A stretch of 64,000 nucleotides of DNA. Source: Enoplolaimus lenunculus. Its lineage: Eukaryota; Nematoda; Enoplea; Enoplida; Thoracostomopsidae. Positions 43,320 to 54,886 of this stretch are shown here, piece by piece. Every line of letters begins with the position of its first letter. Within the stretch, counting starts at the first letter, position 1. The translations under genes and the position numbers were made by a program. Below the pieces are notes generated by a model. That model was given only the letters and a program-made list of their open reading frames with translations. It did not search any database and was not told the DNA's origin. The DNA is taken from positions 124,001-188,000 of the forward strand of contig JASANG010002517.1 of NCBI GenBank assembly GCA_030248215.1, in the 5' to 3' direction.

Positions 43320-43875
43320 GGCCCATGTAAAGATCAAGGGCAGAACGTTTATCTGTGGGACTGCAATAGAGTAAGCTTAATCTTTAGACTAATTTTTTGC
43401 TTGGCTTAGACTTATGCTTAGGCTTAGAAATATGCTCATTCTTACGCTTAGGCTTAGGAATATGCTCATTCTTACGCTTAGGCTTAGGAATATGCTCATT
43501 CTTACGCTTAGGCTTAGGAATATGCTCATTCTTACGCTTAGGCTTAGGAATATGCTCATTCTTACGCTTAGGCTTAGGAATATGCTCATTCTTACGCTTA
43601 GGCTTAGGCTTAAGCTTAGGCTTAGGCTTAGAAATATGCTCATTCTTACGCTTAGGCTTAGGAATATGCTCATTCTTACGCTTAGGCTTAGGCTTAAGCT
43701 TAGGCTTAGGCTTAGGAATATGCTCATTCTTACGCTTAGGCTTAGGCTTAGGCTTAGGAATATGCTCAATTTTACGCTTACGTTTAGGCTTAGGTTTACT
43801 CTTAGGCTTAGTTTAGTCTTAGGTTCAGGAATATGATTATAAAATATTGATACGTCCCTATTCTTTACATTGGCC
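43320..43875 (+). mobile_element. GGCC-ended MITE swollen by a 30-bp TTAGGC minisatellite
   Basis: It starts GGCCCATGTAAAGATCAAGG, ends CTTTACATTGGCC, and has a perfect 8-bp duplication AAGCTGTA (43312-43319 and 43876-43883). Its 556 bp are about three times the usual family length. The interior repeats a 30-bp unit (CTTAGGCTTAGGAATATGCT, then CATTCTTACG) about ten times, some units with extra GGCTTA. Long frames on both strands here are artefacts. Confidence 0.9.
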
Positions 43876-44427
43876 AAGCTGTAAAATTTCAAAACTCAAA
43901 AACGAGTCTCACACGCTGGAAAATGTGGTATTCGCCACGGCACAAATTTTTCCGAACTCAAATATACCGGTTCCACGTTACATTGGCACATTTCAACTAT
44001 TAACATTTTGAAACTTTTGATGTAAAATACAAAATAATGAAAAATAATAATAAAAAATCAAATTTAAAAACAACGTCTGAAGCTTCGTATTGGCGTGTGG
44101 TTTTAGCAAAAATTGCACGCCGCTGCAAACCAACGTGCGATCAATGCAAACTTTGTGCCTGCGCTTATTTATTTCTTTATTTTGATAAATAATAGTTGAC
44201 ATTATGTAAAAAATTGACAATGTGTCACGGTTGTAAGTGGTCCTACCCCAGCATACTGCGACACTGCTGCTATTGATCTGAAAGTAAATTTTAAAAATAC
44301 GCCAAAAAATCTGTACCTTTTGTGTTGGAATTTACAGTTTTTTACTGCAACAAATACGCAAGTTTCTGACTCGATTCAGTTACGAAGTTTTCTTAATTTA
44401 CTTTCCTAAGCTTTTTTGACCTGGAAA

Positions 44428-44679
44428 TCCATGTATAGAACAGCGCCAGAACCGTAGTATAAGCATTTTCCTAAGCCTAAGCCTAAGCCTAAGGACAAGA
44501 TTGTACTTAAACATAAGCCTAAAAAACTGACTGTATTAGAGCCCCGCAGGAAAACGATCCGATCCTGTTCTATACATGTGCCGACCAGGGTCACGTCCCA
44601 ATGATCGGATGCCCTATTTGACCGGTACATGTGCCGACCAGGGTCACGTCCCAATGATCGGATGCCCTATTTGACCGGC
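44428..44679. repeat. GGCC-type MITE followed by a 53-bp tandem duplication
   Basis: CCATGTATAGAACAGCGCC to CCTGTTCTATACATGTGCC is a MITE with CCTAAGCCTAAGCC blocks. Its last bases begin a 53-bp unit repeated at 44574-44626 and 44627-44679 with one difference. Confidence 0.7.
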
Positions 44680-45159
44680 TCAAAAGGAACCTGTCGCTCT
44701 CTTACACCACACTTCCTTATTGTTGAAAACCGTTCGCGATTGCTGACAATTGTGCAGATACGTACTTATTTGTTGAGCTTGGGCCCTAGAAGGTGACCCC
44801 TGTAAATACCTTAGGGAGGCAGCTTAAATTTTCTTTAAGTCAAACGAAAAAAGGCCAATTGCGTAAGTAAAGTAATTGATTTTGTGTCGTACGAGTTCAG
44901 TATGTCGGTTCATTTTAAAGTCAAGGGCAATTAGCTGGCACTACGACGCAGTAGAGCTGTATGAAACCTGGTGTCAGGTGCTGTATTTTAGAATGGCTTA
45001 AAGTGACGCTAATTGCATTGTACCGAAACCGTTTAAAGTGATTGACTTTTTTCTAGCCGGTAAATCAACTGTCAGATATTTTGCCGTTGGTCGAATTTTT
45101 TGGCTGTTATTTCTATTATTACGTCAATGTCATACACAACGATACAATGGTAGTGGGAC

Positions 45160-45364
45160 CACTAGCGGATCGCCGAGGGAGGCAGGGGTCCTACGCCCTT
45201 CCGTCAGAAATTTTTTTGTGTTAAAATGGTAAGGTTACTATGTCACAACTTTGCGCTCGCAGAAAATTTCCTCGTGATATATGATAAGGTCCCTACATTA
45301 CTATTTTTGCGGTTTATAAATTTGTCAACTGCCCCCCTGTCAAAAAATTTTGGATCCGGCTCTG
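45160..45364. mobile_element. hAT-type MITE with 8-bp duplication (7/8)
   Basis: CACTAGCGGATCGCCGAGGG and the inverse TTTTGGATCCGGCTCTG are flanked by AGTGGGAC and AGTGGAAC. It is the best-bounded copy of the family at 14712 and 17848. Confidence 0.7.
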
Positions 45365-45696
45365 AGTGGAACAGGCAACGGGTGTACGCAAACATTTTGC
45401 TTTTTCTTAAAATGGTTAAAAATACAAAGTACGTTTTTGATTGGATAAACAAATCTTAGATTTGGCAGCAGGGTTTAATCCGGATATTTGTGTATTGTTT
45501 CCGTTTCCTGCGAAAATCGGATTCTGTTTTCGTTTGTCAAAATACCGAAAATTGTGTTTTATTTTTGTGCTCAAAGTTGGTTGTGAATCAGTTAAAAATA
45601 TAGTTAGTTTATCAATCATAAATATGTTGTGATTATTGTTTGATTTGAAATGAATAAAGTTCATTTACACACTATAAATGTTACAATGCATTTTTC

Positions 45697-45840
45697 GGGC
45701 CGGCAGCCTAGAGGACCAGGGACCTCTGCCCCCCTCTGGAAAGTTTTGACCCCTCTAGAAATATTGCAACCGCGCTTATAAGTCAACGAAAACCCTTGTA
45801 TGCCCCTTCTGAAAGATTTTTAGCCCCCCCTTAGTAAGGT
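45697..45840. repeat. hAT-like MITE fragment ('CGTAGCCAG' family)
   Basis: GCCGGCAGCCTAGAGG, CCCCCCTCTGGAAAGTTTTG and AAACCCTTGTATGCCCCTTC match 40855-41010. The right end is lost. Confidence 0.45.
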
Positions 45841-46084
45841 GCGCTTACTAAGGACTGTATTTTTTCAAAACATTTTGTAAGGCGGGTGAACGTTTACAGA
45901 CCTCAATTCTATTGGCTCAAAAAAGCGAAGGGCATAATCGATCAGGTTATTTCAAGTCCTGTATTATTTAACTCGTTGCATCAGAAATTTTGAAACCGCA
46001 TGCGTACCATAACCGCTTTCGAACAAAATAATTCATGTCCAGTTGTTAGCGGAATGATATAAGGGCCGATTGAGAGGATATGCG

Positions 46085-46482
46085 TCAGGTATCAACAGGA
46101 ATTTCTGTTCCGACCGTAATTCCTGCAAAAATTCAATTCCTGTTCCTGTTCCTGTTTCTGCATTTAAAGATGCAGGAACCGGAATTTTTACGGTTTTGTG
46201 GCAAATTATTTATAATAATTTAATAATTTAAATATTGGAAACTTTGTCTTTGAAAATTTTTTATGTTAAAATTAGTGTTTTTGTTCCTATTCAATTTTGT
46301 TACTAAAAATTGCTCGTAAAGTGTTGCCGCAAAACTTACTGATGAAATAGCTGAATTTTCTCTTATGCCATTTTTTGGCAAGTATTGCAAAAAGTCCGAC
46401 AGTATTTCGGTGATGAAAATTATTTCAAATTCCTGTTCCTGTTCCTGTTCCGGCTAAATTTAGTTTCTGTTGGAACCCTGGT
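46085..46482 (+). repeat. 'TTCCTGTTCCTG' foldback element, fullest copy
   Basis: AATTCCTGTTCCTGTTCCTG occurs near both ends. Between them are an AAATATTGGAAACTTTG stretch and GCCATTTTTTGGCA. The right end reads GTTTCTGTTGGAACCCTG, the same CAGGGTTCCA terminus as 2980-3075. The region 46500-47580 shows only short CCTAAG pieces (46590-46680) and no gene. Confidence 0.65.
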
Positions 46483-47585
46483 ATGCGTATATGCACAACA
46501 TTTAAACCTAAAGTTTAGATGCTCAGAGCGGTTGTGTCGGGCGGAGCGCATGTATGGGCTTATACCTACGTTGAGAATAAGACTTAGGCTTAGGTTTGGC
46601 GGCCAATGCATTGATCAGGTTGATCAGGTTAGTAACAGTAGTATGAGCATATTCCTAAGTGTAAGCACAATGGGATGTGGGTAAGGCTTTTTTCACCGAC
46701 ACGCACTTTACCCACACAAATATGAATTTCTTACCAGCGGGTATATGCGAGCTAATGAGATCTACCCGCGACGCACCTTTTACACGCGACTGAAGTTAAA
46801 CCAGAATTTTAAAGATTGATGGTGATTTGCACTTTAATGAAGTTTTACGTTTATAGCTCCAATCAATTTTACAGATGAAAGGTTACTACAAACAACAAAA
46901 TTTCAAACCCAACAAAATAAAGTCCAGAACTTTAGTTCCATAGCAGTCGCACGAAAAAAACTGTCTGCCCCTAATATACGTGAGCCGGTTTGGAATACAC
47001 TTTATGTCATTTTCACGACCCTCAAAATAACCATGGAGTATTTTTAAATGGCCGACAAATCCGTTTTCGATTTGAGGGGAGCGAAAATTACCGCACAACG
47101 TACACCTCCCCATATTCAGGTACTCGCGGTCATGTGGCGGCTGAATTTCAGCTTTAAAGTAAATTTTTGAAAACTTCCAAAACTTGAAACCTCAAGACGG
47201 GGTTTGTTATTTTAATATTACAACAGCTGCAATGTGATACCCATCACGTCTTAAGAAGGGGGTCGCAAAGTTTAAAATACCCTGAAATCCGACAGCATTT
47301 TATTGTACAGAGTAAGTGAGTTATATTTTTAGCAACAAAATAATTTACAATGGAGTGCACTTTGCAATAATATTTGCAATGCGACCGCAAGTTTTGTTGC
47401 GATATGAGTTGTCTTGTTTTTAACTGAAAAACTGAAAATTCCAAAACTTTAATATGTTTGTCCCACAGAAATATTGTATCGTATGAATTGTAACATTCGA
47501 CTCAGCTCACATTATTAACGTGTGGATACCATGTGAATTAGGATTTTAGCCGGTTTCAATAGAGAAATACTTGAATTATTCAATT

Positions 47586-48028
47586 TACAGTAGTAACCCG
47601 AATAAGAAGGGGTAATAGGAGTGGTCCCCATTTTGAGTCCCAATCAATATGTGTCTGTATCCCTTAAGAGTCCGTAAACGGACAGAGTCCTTAAACCCTA
47701 ATTATAGTATATAAATGTCAATTATTCCTAATTGTGGCGCATAAATGACTTGAGGAGAAAATAAAGTTGAGTTCGAAACTTTAAAGCGTAATTAAATTTT
47801 GAAAATACGGTCATAAGTATAACCTTGCATTATCAATCAAGCATTTGATGCAAGACAATTAAACGTTTAATTCAACGGATAATTGCAGTACCGGATATAG
47901 CAGTAACGAAGGGTGGCGGAGAGTGGCTAAAAAATGAATAACAGTCCGTAACCGAATAACAGGGGGTGCCCTTATGGAGAGCCTAAATAAATATCAGCCC
48001 TTCCCCTCTTATTTGGGTCACTACAGTA
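47586..48028. mobile_element. TA-flanked MITE, inverted copy of 40088-40485
   Basis: The ends TAGTAACCCGAATAAGAAGG and TTATTTGGGTCACTACAGTA enclose the shared TTGAGTCCCAATCAATA and CAGTAACGAAGGGTGGCGG blocks. The region 48030-49476 has no feature I can support apart from scattered CTAAGCC words near 48840-48910. Confidence 0.7.
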
Positions 48029-49476
48029 TAATAAAAATTAAGTTCTTTGACAATGAAGAGACCAGAAATAAATCGTTTCGAGGGTCGTCAAACAGAGACA
48101 CAGCAGGTAAATCTAAAACTGACTTTTGAATGTGGTTGAGTTTTTAAGGGGTGTCCGCGCGACCATTATATACCTTAGATTCCGCTTAAAAATTTGATCA
48201 AAACAGAAATTCTGTGCTAAGTTTTAACTTTATTACAGTCTGGTTTAAAATTGAACTAACAAATTTTAAGAATATTCTTGGGATCTCATATTTATATTAT
48301 TAAAGCTAGAGCGCTCAACATACGTGTTTTGGGCAGCGTTCCAGCTGTAGTAGTGATTATTTTACAAAACAACATATATCTGCAAATTAGAACACATTCG
48401 TGGTTTTAGATTTGTTTTAGTTTTTAGGTTGAAATATATTTAGGAGTGCCACAGCCACCTACAAGGGTTACAAATTTGCAACCACGTTGACTAGTAAAAT
48501 CCTATTACCGGAAAAGCTTTACGTACCACAGCATTTTGTGCACCAGACATTTGGAAGACCACATGGTCAAATTATATGACAGGGTGATAAATTCAGTAAT
48601 TTATATATATATAATATTTTAATGCGATACATAATTCGCATACATGAAGGTACACGGGCGCGACCTGTTGCCAGAAGGGTCCGGAAGGTTTTGCCAAATT
48701 AGAAAAATTGTGGGCATTTTACCAAAGTTTTATCTTCGTTTGCAATACTTTTAGGGCTTTTGTACACATTATTAGGCATATGCTTATGGTGACTCTTATC
48801 CTTTTATAGTCTTAGGATCTGGAAAAGGCATTTCTGTATCTAAGCGTAAACCTATGCCTAAGCTTTTATCTGTGCTTACGTTTGATCCTAAGTCTAACCG
48901 TAAGCCAAAGGTCAAATGTAAGGGGAGTGTACATTAAACTTTTTAGAGTCTCGGGATATCTCTGATCCCACTTTCTTCCCCCCTTGCAAGTTGGCCTGGC
49001 GACAGGCTTAAAATTATCACATACGTTGTGTATTACATATTTAAATATCGACATATAAATCAATTTTAAAGTCGCAAAAAACAAGACGCATATTTGATGA
49101 TGCCAAATATCCCAGTGGTCGTCAAGCGGGCGGTTTGGTGTCAAATTTCATTTTTTATTCGGTTTCATTTGTGTTGATATGTGCCGGTTGAGGGTTTTTC
49201 GGCATTTCTATCAAAGCGACCAATAAACGATTACTGAATAATTTTTAACTTTTATGTATTGTTTCGCATTTGACAACCTAAGGCGGACTTGTAAATTACA
49301 GAGTCGATTTATATGACATTTCTGACACTGTGGCAGCGCAATATTCCCAGTTGAAGTAAATTGCATGCGACTGAAGAGTGAAAAGAACAGCCCAATGTTA
49401 GCATTTAAATCGCAATATAAACTTTTGATGTTGTTCCCTGATGGAATTATGGACGCGATTGTCCCATGGATCTGCC

Positions 49477-49666
49477 GGCCAATGTATAGAACAGGACCGG
49501 AAAAGTATTTTAAGCATATTCCTAAGCCTACGCCTAAGCGTAAGAATGCACCTATACCTAATTCTAAGCCTAAGCCTAAGGCTAGGCAAAAAATTAGTCT
49601 AAAGCTTAATCTTACTCTATTATATTCCGGCAGGAAAACGGTGCGGCCCTGTTCTATACTTGGGCC
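49477..49666. mobile_element. GGCC-ended MITE, perfect 8-bp duplication GATCTGCC
   Basis: GGCCAATGTATAGAACAGGA and CCTGTTCTATACTTGGGCC are inverted. GATCTGCC lies at 49469-49476 and 49667-49674. The interior holds CCTAAG and CCTAAGCGTAAG blocks. Confidence 0.88.
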
Positions 49667-49942
49667 GATCTGCCAGTGTATGAATACCAATGAGCATAGC
49701 ATAAATTTGGCAGTTTCTGATTGAGTTGCTGTGTCAGTGGTAAGGTGTCTAATAGCATTGTTTCGTTGCTAAAGATTCATTTTTTGCCAGTAACCTATTT
49801 TATATTGCCAACTTTGATTTGTTTTGGTGTTTTAAAATGTTTCCACGCCCATTTTTGAATGTTTGATTATTGTTTTGAAATATCCTACATTAAATTCCGT
49901 TCAACCACATTTACAGAATGCGTCCCATATTCTGTTTCCGCA

Positions 49943-50060
49943 GCAAGCGTTTGCCCAAAAATGTTCGGATTTTAAAATTTTTTACATATTTGCGCTTTTT
50001 ATGATCTCGTCTAATCATTTCACTGAAAAATTTGAATTTTTGAAAAAATCGATATCTTGA
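49943..50060. repeat. Dispersed repeat ('GCCCAAAAATG' family)
   Basis: GCCCAAAAATGTTCGGATTT, CATATTTGCGCTTTTTATGA and CTGAAAAATTTGAATTTTTG match 13190-13310 and, inverted, 24790-24865. Confidence 0.45.
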
Positions 50061-50282
50061 GGTTGTAAGGTCTACTCTTGTAAACCAAAGACTCGTTAGT
50101 GAAAAGTGAGTCAATTACATTTGCGTTTTTGATACATTTCCGTTAGTTTTTTTTCAAATTACAGTTGACTGCTGCCTTATTTCGGTAATGTTGTTTTTTC
50201 GGCTAAGACTTCAAAATCAGAATTCTTTAAAGGTCTTTTGAGTATTTAGCGGTATAAATATGCTGGATTTTTAACTATTCTA

Positions 50283-50505
50283 CACTGCAAAAATGGTGAG
50301 TCAAATTGACTCTCGCCAAAATAGGCTTTTTCGGACTACACAAACTGAGTTAAAATTCGACTTCGCCAGAGAGTCAAATTCGATTCACTGAATCGCTCAG
50401 TGAGTCGAATTTGACTGTGGCAAAGTCGAATTTTGACACAGTTTGTATGGTCGGGAAAAGCCTATTTTGGAGAGAGTCAATTTGACTCACCATTTTTTGC
50501 ACAGT
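50283..50505. mobile_element. TA-type palindromic MITE
   Basis: TA then CACTGCAAAAATGGTGAGTC; the right end is slightly damaged (CACCATTTTTTGCACAGTA). The interior is the GAGTCAAATTCGATTCAC palindrome. Confidence 0.7.
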
Positions 50506-50970
50506 ACAAGTGTAGCAAGGATTTTGGAAACGACTGGCTAGAAAAGTTTAAGGCGGCTTCCGCTATTGCAAATTGAAACGATATGTCTAAAAGCACTGTA
50601 CAAAAATCCCAAATTGGGCGTTGTCCCCTGAAACACCTCCTCGCTACACCATTGCTATATCAACCCAGGCGTCGCATTCCGTGGAAGGCGGACGATGCCA
50701 CCGTTTTGGATTTTTATGATTATAAAATTTTTCAGAAACAGACGTCTGACTGCACTCCGCGCCAGTACAATTCTGGAGTAAATTTTAGCAACAGAAAGAA
50801 CAGTAAAAGTTGATAATCATCGCATAAAACGTAAAACCAGTTCGGAAAAAGGGCAGAGAAATTTAAATTTTGTTATTTTTAAGGGTTTGACTTTATGATA
50901 CTTCTCGAAAGGAACCTTTGTCACGGTTCCGTTGCTTTTGACTCTGATTTATATAAAATATATACATCAG

Positions 50971-51337
50971 AGTGCAACCGGAGGTGAAAAATACCGGAGC
51001 CGGAGGTCAACAAAACTTGCCGGAGCCGGGGCCGAAGGTGAGGCGAAATTTAGGTAGTAACGATGATGGTCAACTAGTTAATTTTAGCCGATATCTGTAA
51101 TATGTTGTTAATTTGTTTGGGTTTACGCTAATTATCGGCGAATTTTTGAAATACTTTCCTGAAAATTGCGACAAAAGTAAAACGAAACGCGGTGAAACAA
51201 ATAAATTTTGCAAAATTATGCAAAATGTTACTACCAAAATTGCCGGAACCTCCCGCAAAAATTTTACCGGAGCCGGAGCCGGAGGTCCATTTTCTGCCGG
51301 AGGTGGAGCCGGAGGCAGACCTCCGGTTGTACCCTGA
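50971..51337. repeat. 'CCGGAGGT' foldback element, fullest copy
   Basis: AGAGTGCAACCGGAGGTGAA and the inverse CAGACCTCCGGTTGTACCCTG are the ends. The interior includes GAAATACTTTCCTGAAAATT and GCAAAATTATGCAAAATGTT, shared with 14380-14665 and 36840-36990. Confidence 0.65.
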
Positions 51338-51344
51338 TAGACAT

Positions 51345-51430
51345 GTATATAAATATATACATATATATAAATATATACATATATATAAATATATACATAT
51401 ATACATATATATAAATATATACATACATAT
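51345..51430. repeat. AT microsatellite (TATATACATATATA)
   Basis: Several tandem copies of TATAAATATATACATA directly follow the CCGGAGGT element. Frames on both strands across it are artefacts. Confidence 0.8.
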
Positions 51431-51694
51431 CCAAGCTTCAGTTCTGCTGCTGACATTTATAATAAACCATTTGCAGTATCTTTCCTGTTCAATTACACGT
51501 TCACCGCACTTAAAAACCCCGACAAAAACCCGTGTCAACTTTTGCGTTGCGTGACTTGAACTCCAACGAATTTTGCAACTTTTTTTATGCTTCAAAGGGC
51601 ACATTTTCACCAGGCGCAGTCATACAAAAAACTGTTCCCTGTTTCAAATTTAATTTAGCATAAAAATACGCCTGCGTTCTACACAGATATGAAC

Positions 51695-51855
51695 AAGTCT
51701 GTGGCCAGCTCATCTTGCTGGGGGGCTAACAACTGTTCAGGTGGAGCACACAAGGGTTCTCGATGACGTAGAAGCAAGGTTGAAAATTTTGCTGGGGGCA
51801 AAATTCTTTCAAAGGGGGCTGAGTTCCTACGGCCCCCACTGGCAACGCACCCGAA
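51695..51855. repeat. hAT-like MITE ('CGTAGCCAG' family), diverged
   Basis: GTCTGTGGCCAGCTCATCTT, GATGACGTAGAAGCAAGGTT and GAAAATTTTGCTGGGGGC follow the layout of 35570-35745. A further diverged copy is at 52370-52535. From 52540 to 53460 I see nothing I can name. Confidence 0.5.
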
Positions 51856-53462
51856 TAAGAAACTTGTATAGTTTCGTTCGGTTCGGCAACGTTTGTAGTA
51901 TCATGGTGAAATGATTTTACCATATAATATCATTGGTTCAAGTTGTATGTTCGATTATTTTGTTGATGTCATTGTAACACCAGTGCAGTTGAAGTTGATT
52001 GCATAAGGCAAGGTATCAAAACTTTAATTTTGTATTACAATTTCTGAGTATTAAAATTGCGTTTGGCTTCTCGCTCAGTTCGCTCGTGAGCTTTAATTTC
52101 GTCCCATTTCCGGCTTCATATCCGGCTCCGGCAAATTTTGTTGACCGTCCGTTCCGGAATTTTTCATTGTGGATCAAAATCGTTGCAGCGAGGCATTTGA
52201 GGTTTAGGGTGTGTAAAGGGTGTCTAGCGAATTAAGTTTATGGCACAAATTTGTCAAAGGTCATAGCCATTTTTACTGCGTATACATTTACGGCATTAGG
52301 AGGGTTAACCAATCTGTAGCTATGGTACATTCCCAATGGCGTGCTTGTCAGGCATACAACATCACTCAATACGGGCCCGTATCCAGTTCAACGACCACGT
52401 ATAGACAGCTAAAACAATTTTAAGAGCATTGTATTGTTGATATTGTAAAGCTTACGATCGGTGCTAAAACTTTTCTACAAAATTTTCCGAGGGGCCGAAT
52501 CCGTGTGACCCCATTCTGGCTACCGATTTGAATCAATAAATTTAGACTACACCAATATTAAAGTAAAACTTCGAAAACAGTTTTAACCTATTTTGCATGA
52601 GAAAATATTTGCAGTTAAGCTTGTGGAGTTCGATAATTTGTAGGTCGAGTTGAGTCTTTACCCTCTAGAGTCCTCGGGTACTGGTCGGGTTCTACAGTGC
52701 TATACATGGGTTGGGTTTTTTTCTCGTTGAGAAATGGCAATTTATCACGTCATTATACGCCTTAATGGCTTTTTAATTTTGAATGTCTTGGTAACATGGA
52801 CATATAACAATAATGCGATGTGGGCTTATGTTGGTTGTATTTTGCAAGCTTTGACGTTCGTTGAGCACAAATAACACTGCGGCATAACCAGTAAACTGGC
52901 CCGTTAAAGATCGGTGCCCAAAAACAGCTAAATATTACTTCTTAAGGCTTAATATGGTATATAGTTAACGGTTATCTAATACAAGGGTGTTTTCCGACAT
53001 CCGCTTCCGGCGGTGTTGTTTAGCGTTTGACTAAATGTGGTCGAATTTCATTGCATATTTCAGCAGCTCATAACCTCGCTTGGTACGCCCAAATTAAAAG
53101 TTGTCAAATAATCTATTTTAAGGTCCCAATGTTCAGTTTGAGACTCCAAAAAATTGTTAATAAAAGGTGTTGAACGCAGTTTGCAGAGCTGACTGGAAAA
53201 TCTTTAAATTTTCCGCAATCATACGTCTGGTTAACGAGTTAGAGTCAAAAAACTGACATGGCGCGCAGCCATTGAGTTGCAACGAGTATCAAACAGCGGT
53301 GGATCCGGGATTTTTCGGTGTGAAAGTATAATTTGTTGTGTTGTGAAATTTTGAAGTTTTGAAACGCGTTTTTAGAAAATTGTTAAGATTTATCGTCTCG
53401 CTATATTTTTTGCCAATCTGACTGAAAAAGATTTTGGGCTTCGAATGAATTATATGCATCAC

Positions 53463-53648
53463 AAGTTACTTTGAAGGGTGTACGGATGTATGAAATAGTT
53501 TGTAAGTGTAAGACTAATAAGTGTAAGGATAAACCCATAACTAAGCCTAGACGTAAGCCTGAGCACAAGAGTTAAGAAGATGGTTCAAAGCTAAGCTTTC
53601 CCTTTTGCAGTCCCGCGGAAAACCAGTACACCTATTAAGGTAACATGG
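53463..53648. repeat. Degenerate GGCC-type MITE
   Basis: CAAGTTACTTTGAAGGGTG and CACCTATTAAGGTAACATGG are diverged ends. AAGCCTAGACGTAAGCC lies inside. Confidence 0.45.
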
Positions 53649-53697
53649 AATCATTCCTTATCCGCCCTGAATCGGCCACTTGCGCTAAATCAATTTA

Positions 53698-54317
53698 TTA
53701 TTTGACCATAAACTCGTTAACCAATTGTTTCATTGCGGAAAATTTACCCAGTGACTCATCTGCGTAAGATGCGCCCAACGGTAATTTTTCGAACTTTTTA
53801 ACTAAAAATATTTTTTGTCCCAAAAGGCAGAACTTTGGGATCGCGAAAAAAAGATTTCTTTTGACAAATTCAAATTTGGGTATAAAACGATCAGAGGAAG
53901 CAGCCACTTTTGCGCACTACGTAAAACTAAACCCCTGAATAAACCCATCTCATGTAGCGGTTTAGCTTACGAATAAAGGTCACAGCCGGATCGTATGACC
54001 AATTTTGTTTGACAGTTGTGATTCTTAAGCTTCAATATGGTACCGACCCGATATCAAATATTCAAAAACGTTCAAAAAATTTTCATCTTTTGTCTGTGTT
54101 CATACAAGGTCAAACTGTCACCATCATAGCTTTTAATAGCATACACTTCCGCAACCGGTAGCGGATACAGGTTTTTTCGGTCGGAGATGATAATTTTTGT
54201 GTTCTGAAGCTTAACAAAATTAATAAACAACGCATTCTTGTAAACTTTCTGACGTTTACATTTTGTAAACCTCACCGTATGTTTTGTGAGCTTCAGATGA
54301 TTTACATAAAACCACAA
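53698..54317 (-). other. Unassigned minus-strand open frames
   Basis: Two frames (54317-54072 and 53907-53698) read like ordinary protein, for example LYPLPVAEVYAIKSYDGD and LPLGASYADESLGKFSAMKQ, the latter ending at a stop after a possible TTTTTAG acceptor. I could not join them by phase or match a family. They may be exons or old transposon remains. Confidence 0.2.
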
Positions 54318-54350
54318 TAGTGGCTACAACTTTGGAGGCATGGTCGACAA

Positions 54351-54595
54351 GGCCAATGTAAATTACATGGTCGGAATAGTATTATAAGCATATTCCTAAG
54401 CCTAAGCCTAAGTCTAAGCATAACAATGAGTATATTCCTATGCCTAATAATATTCCTGAGCGTAAGAATGAGCAGCATACTCCCTAAGCCTAAGACTAAG
54501 CCATGCGAAAAATTAGTGTAACGCTTAATCTTACTCTTTTCTAGTTCCAGAGAAAAACGTTCCGCCCCTGATCTTTACATGGGCTGTCGCCAAAA
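54351..54595. mobile_element. GGCC-type MITE with 8-bp flanks (7/8)
   Basis: GGCCAATGTAAATTACATGG and CCTGATCTTTACATGGGC ends, flanked by GTCGACAA and GTCGCCAA. The interior holds three CCTAAG runs. Confidence 0.75.
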
Positions 54596-54886
54596 TGCCC
54601 CCCCCCCTGTGCGAATACCTGTATTGTCTACAGCAGTGAGTAAGCAATAAAAACGTGTAAACGCACCACGTGCAATAATAATTGCACAGTGAATGTATAG
54701 CAATTGCAGACAGATGACAAATGAAACTTGCCAAACTGCAAACTGCAAAAACAATAATTGTAGAATGTATTTTTCGCTCACACACCTTCCGTACGTTCTA
54801 TATCGCGGTTGGGCGGTGGTATTTTCTGTTTTTCGTCAACCCGTAGCTTTTGCGATTATTTTCCAGTGTTTATTTCCTTGCTAAAG

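Noticed and set aside
43389-43892. Long open frames on both strands with LSLSLSV or FLRLGLGI repeats
   Set aside because: They are translations of the 30-bp TTAGGC minisatellite inside a MITE. Three overlapping frames are open at once and none has a protein signature.
51070-51610. Overlapping frames on both strands, some ending in IYIYI runs
   Set aside because: They translate the CCGGAGGT foldback element and the adjacent TATATACA microsatellite.
53698-54317. ERp29-like gene on the minus strand
   Set aside because: LPVAEVYAIKSYDGD and KKFEKLPLGASYADES resemble parts of ERp29 loosely, but they occur in the wrong order for the minus strand and cannot be joined in phase.
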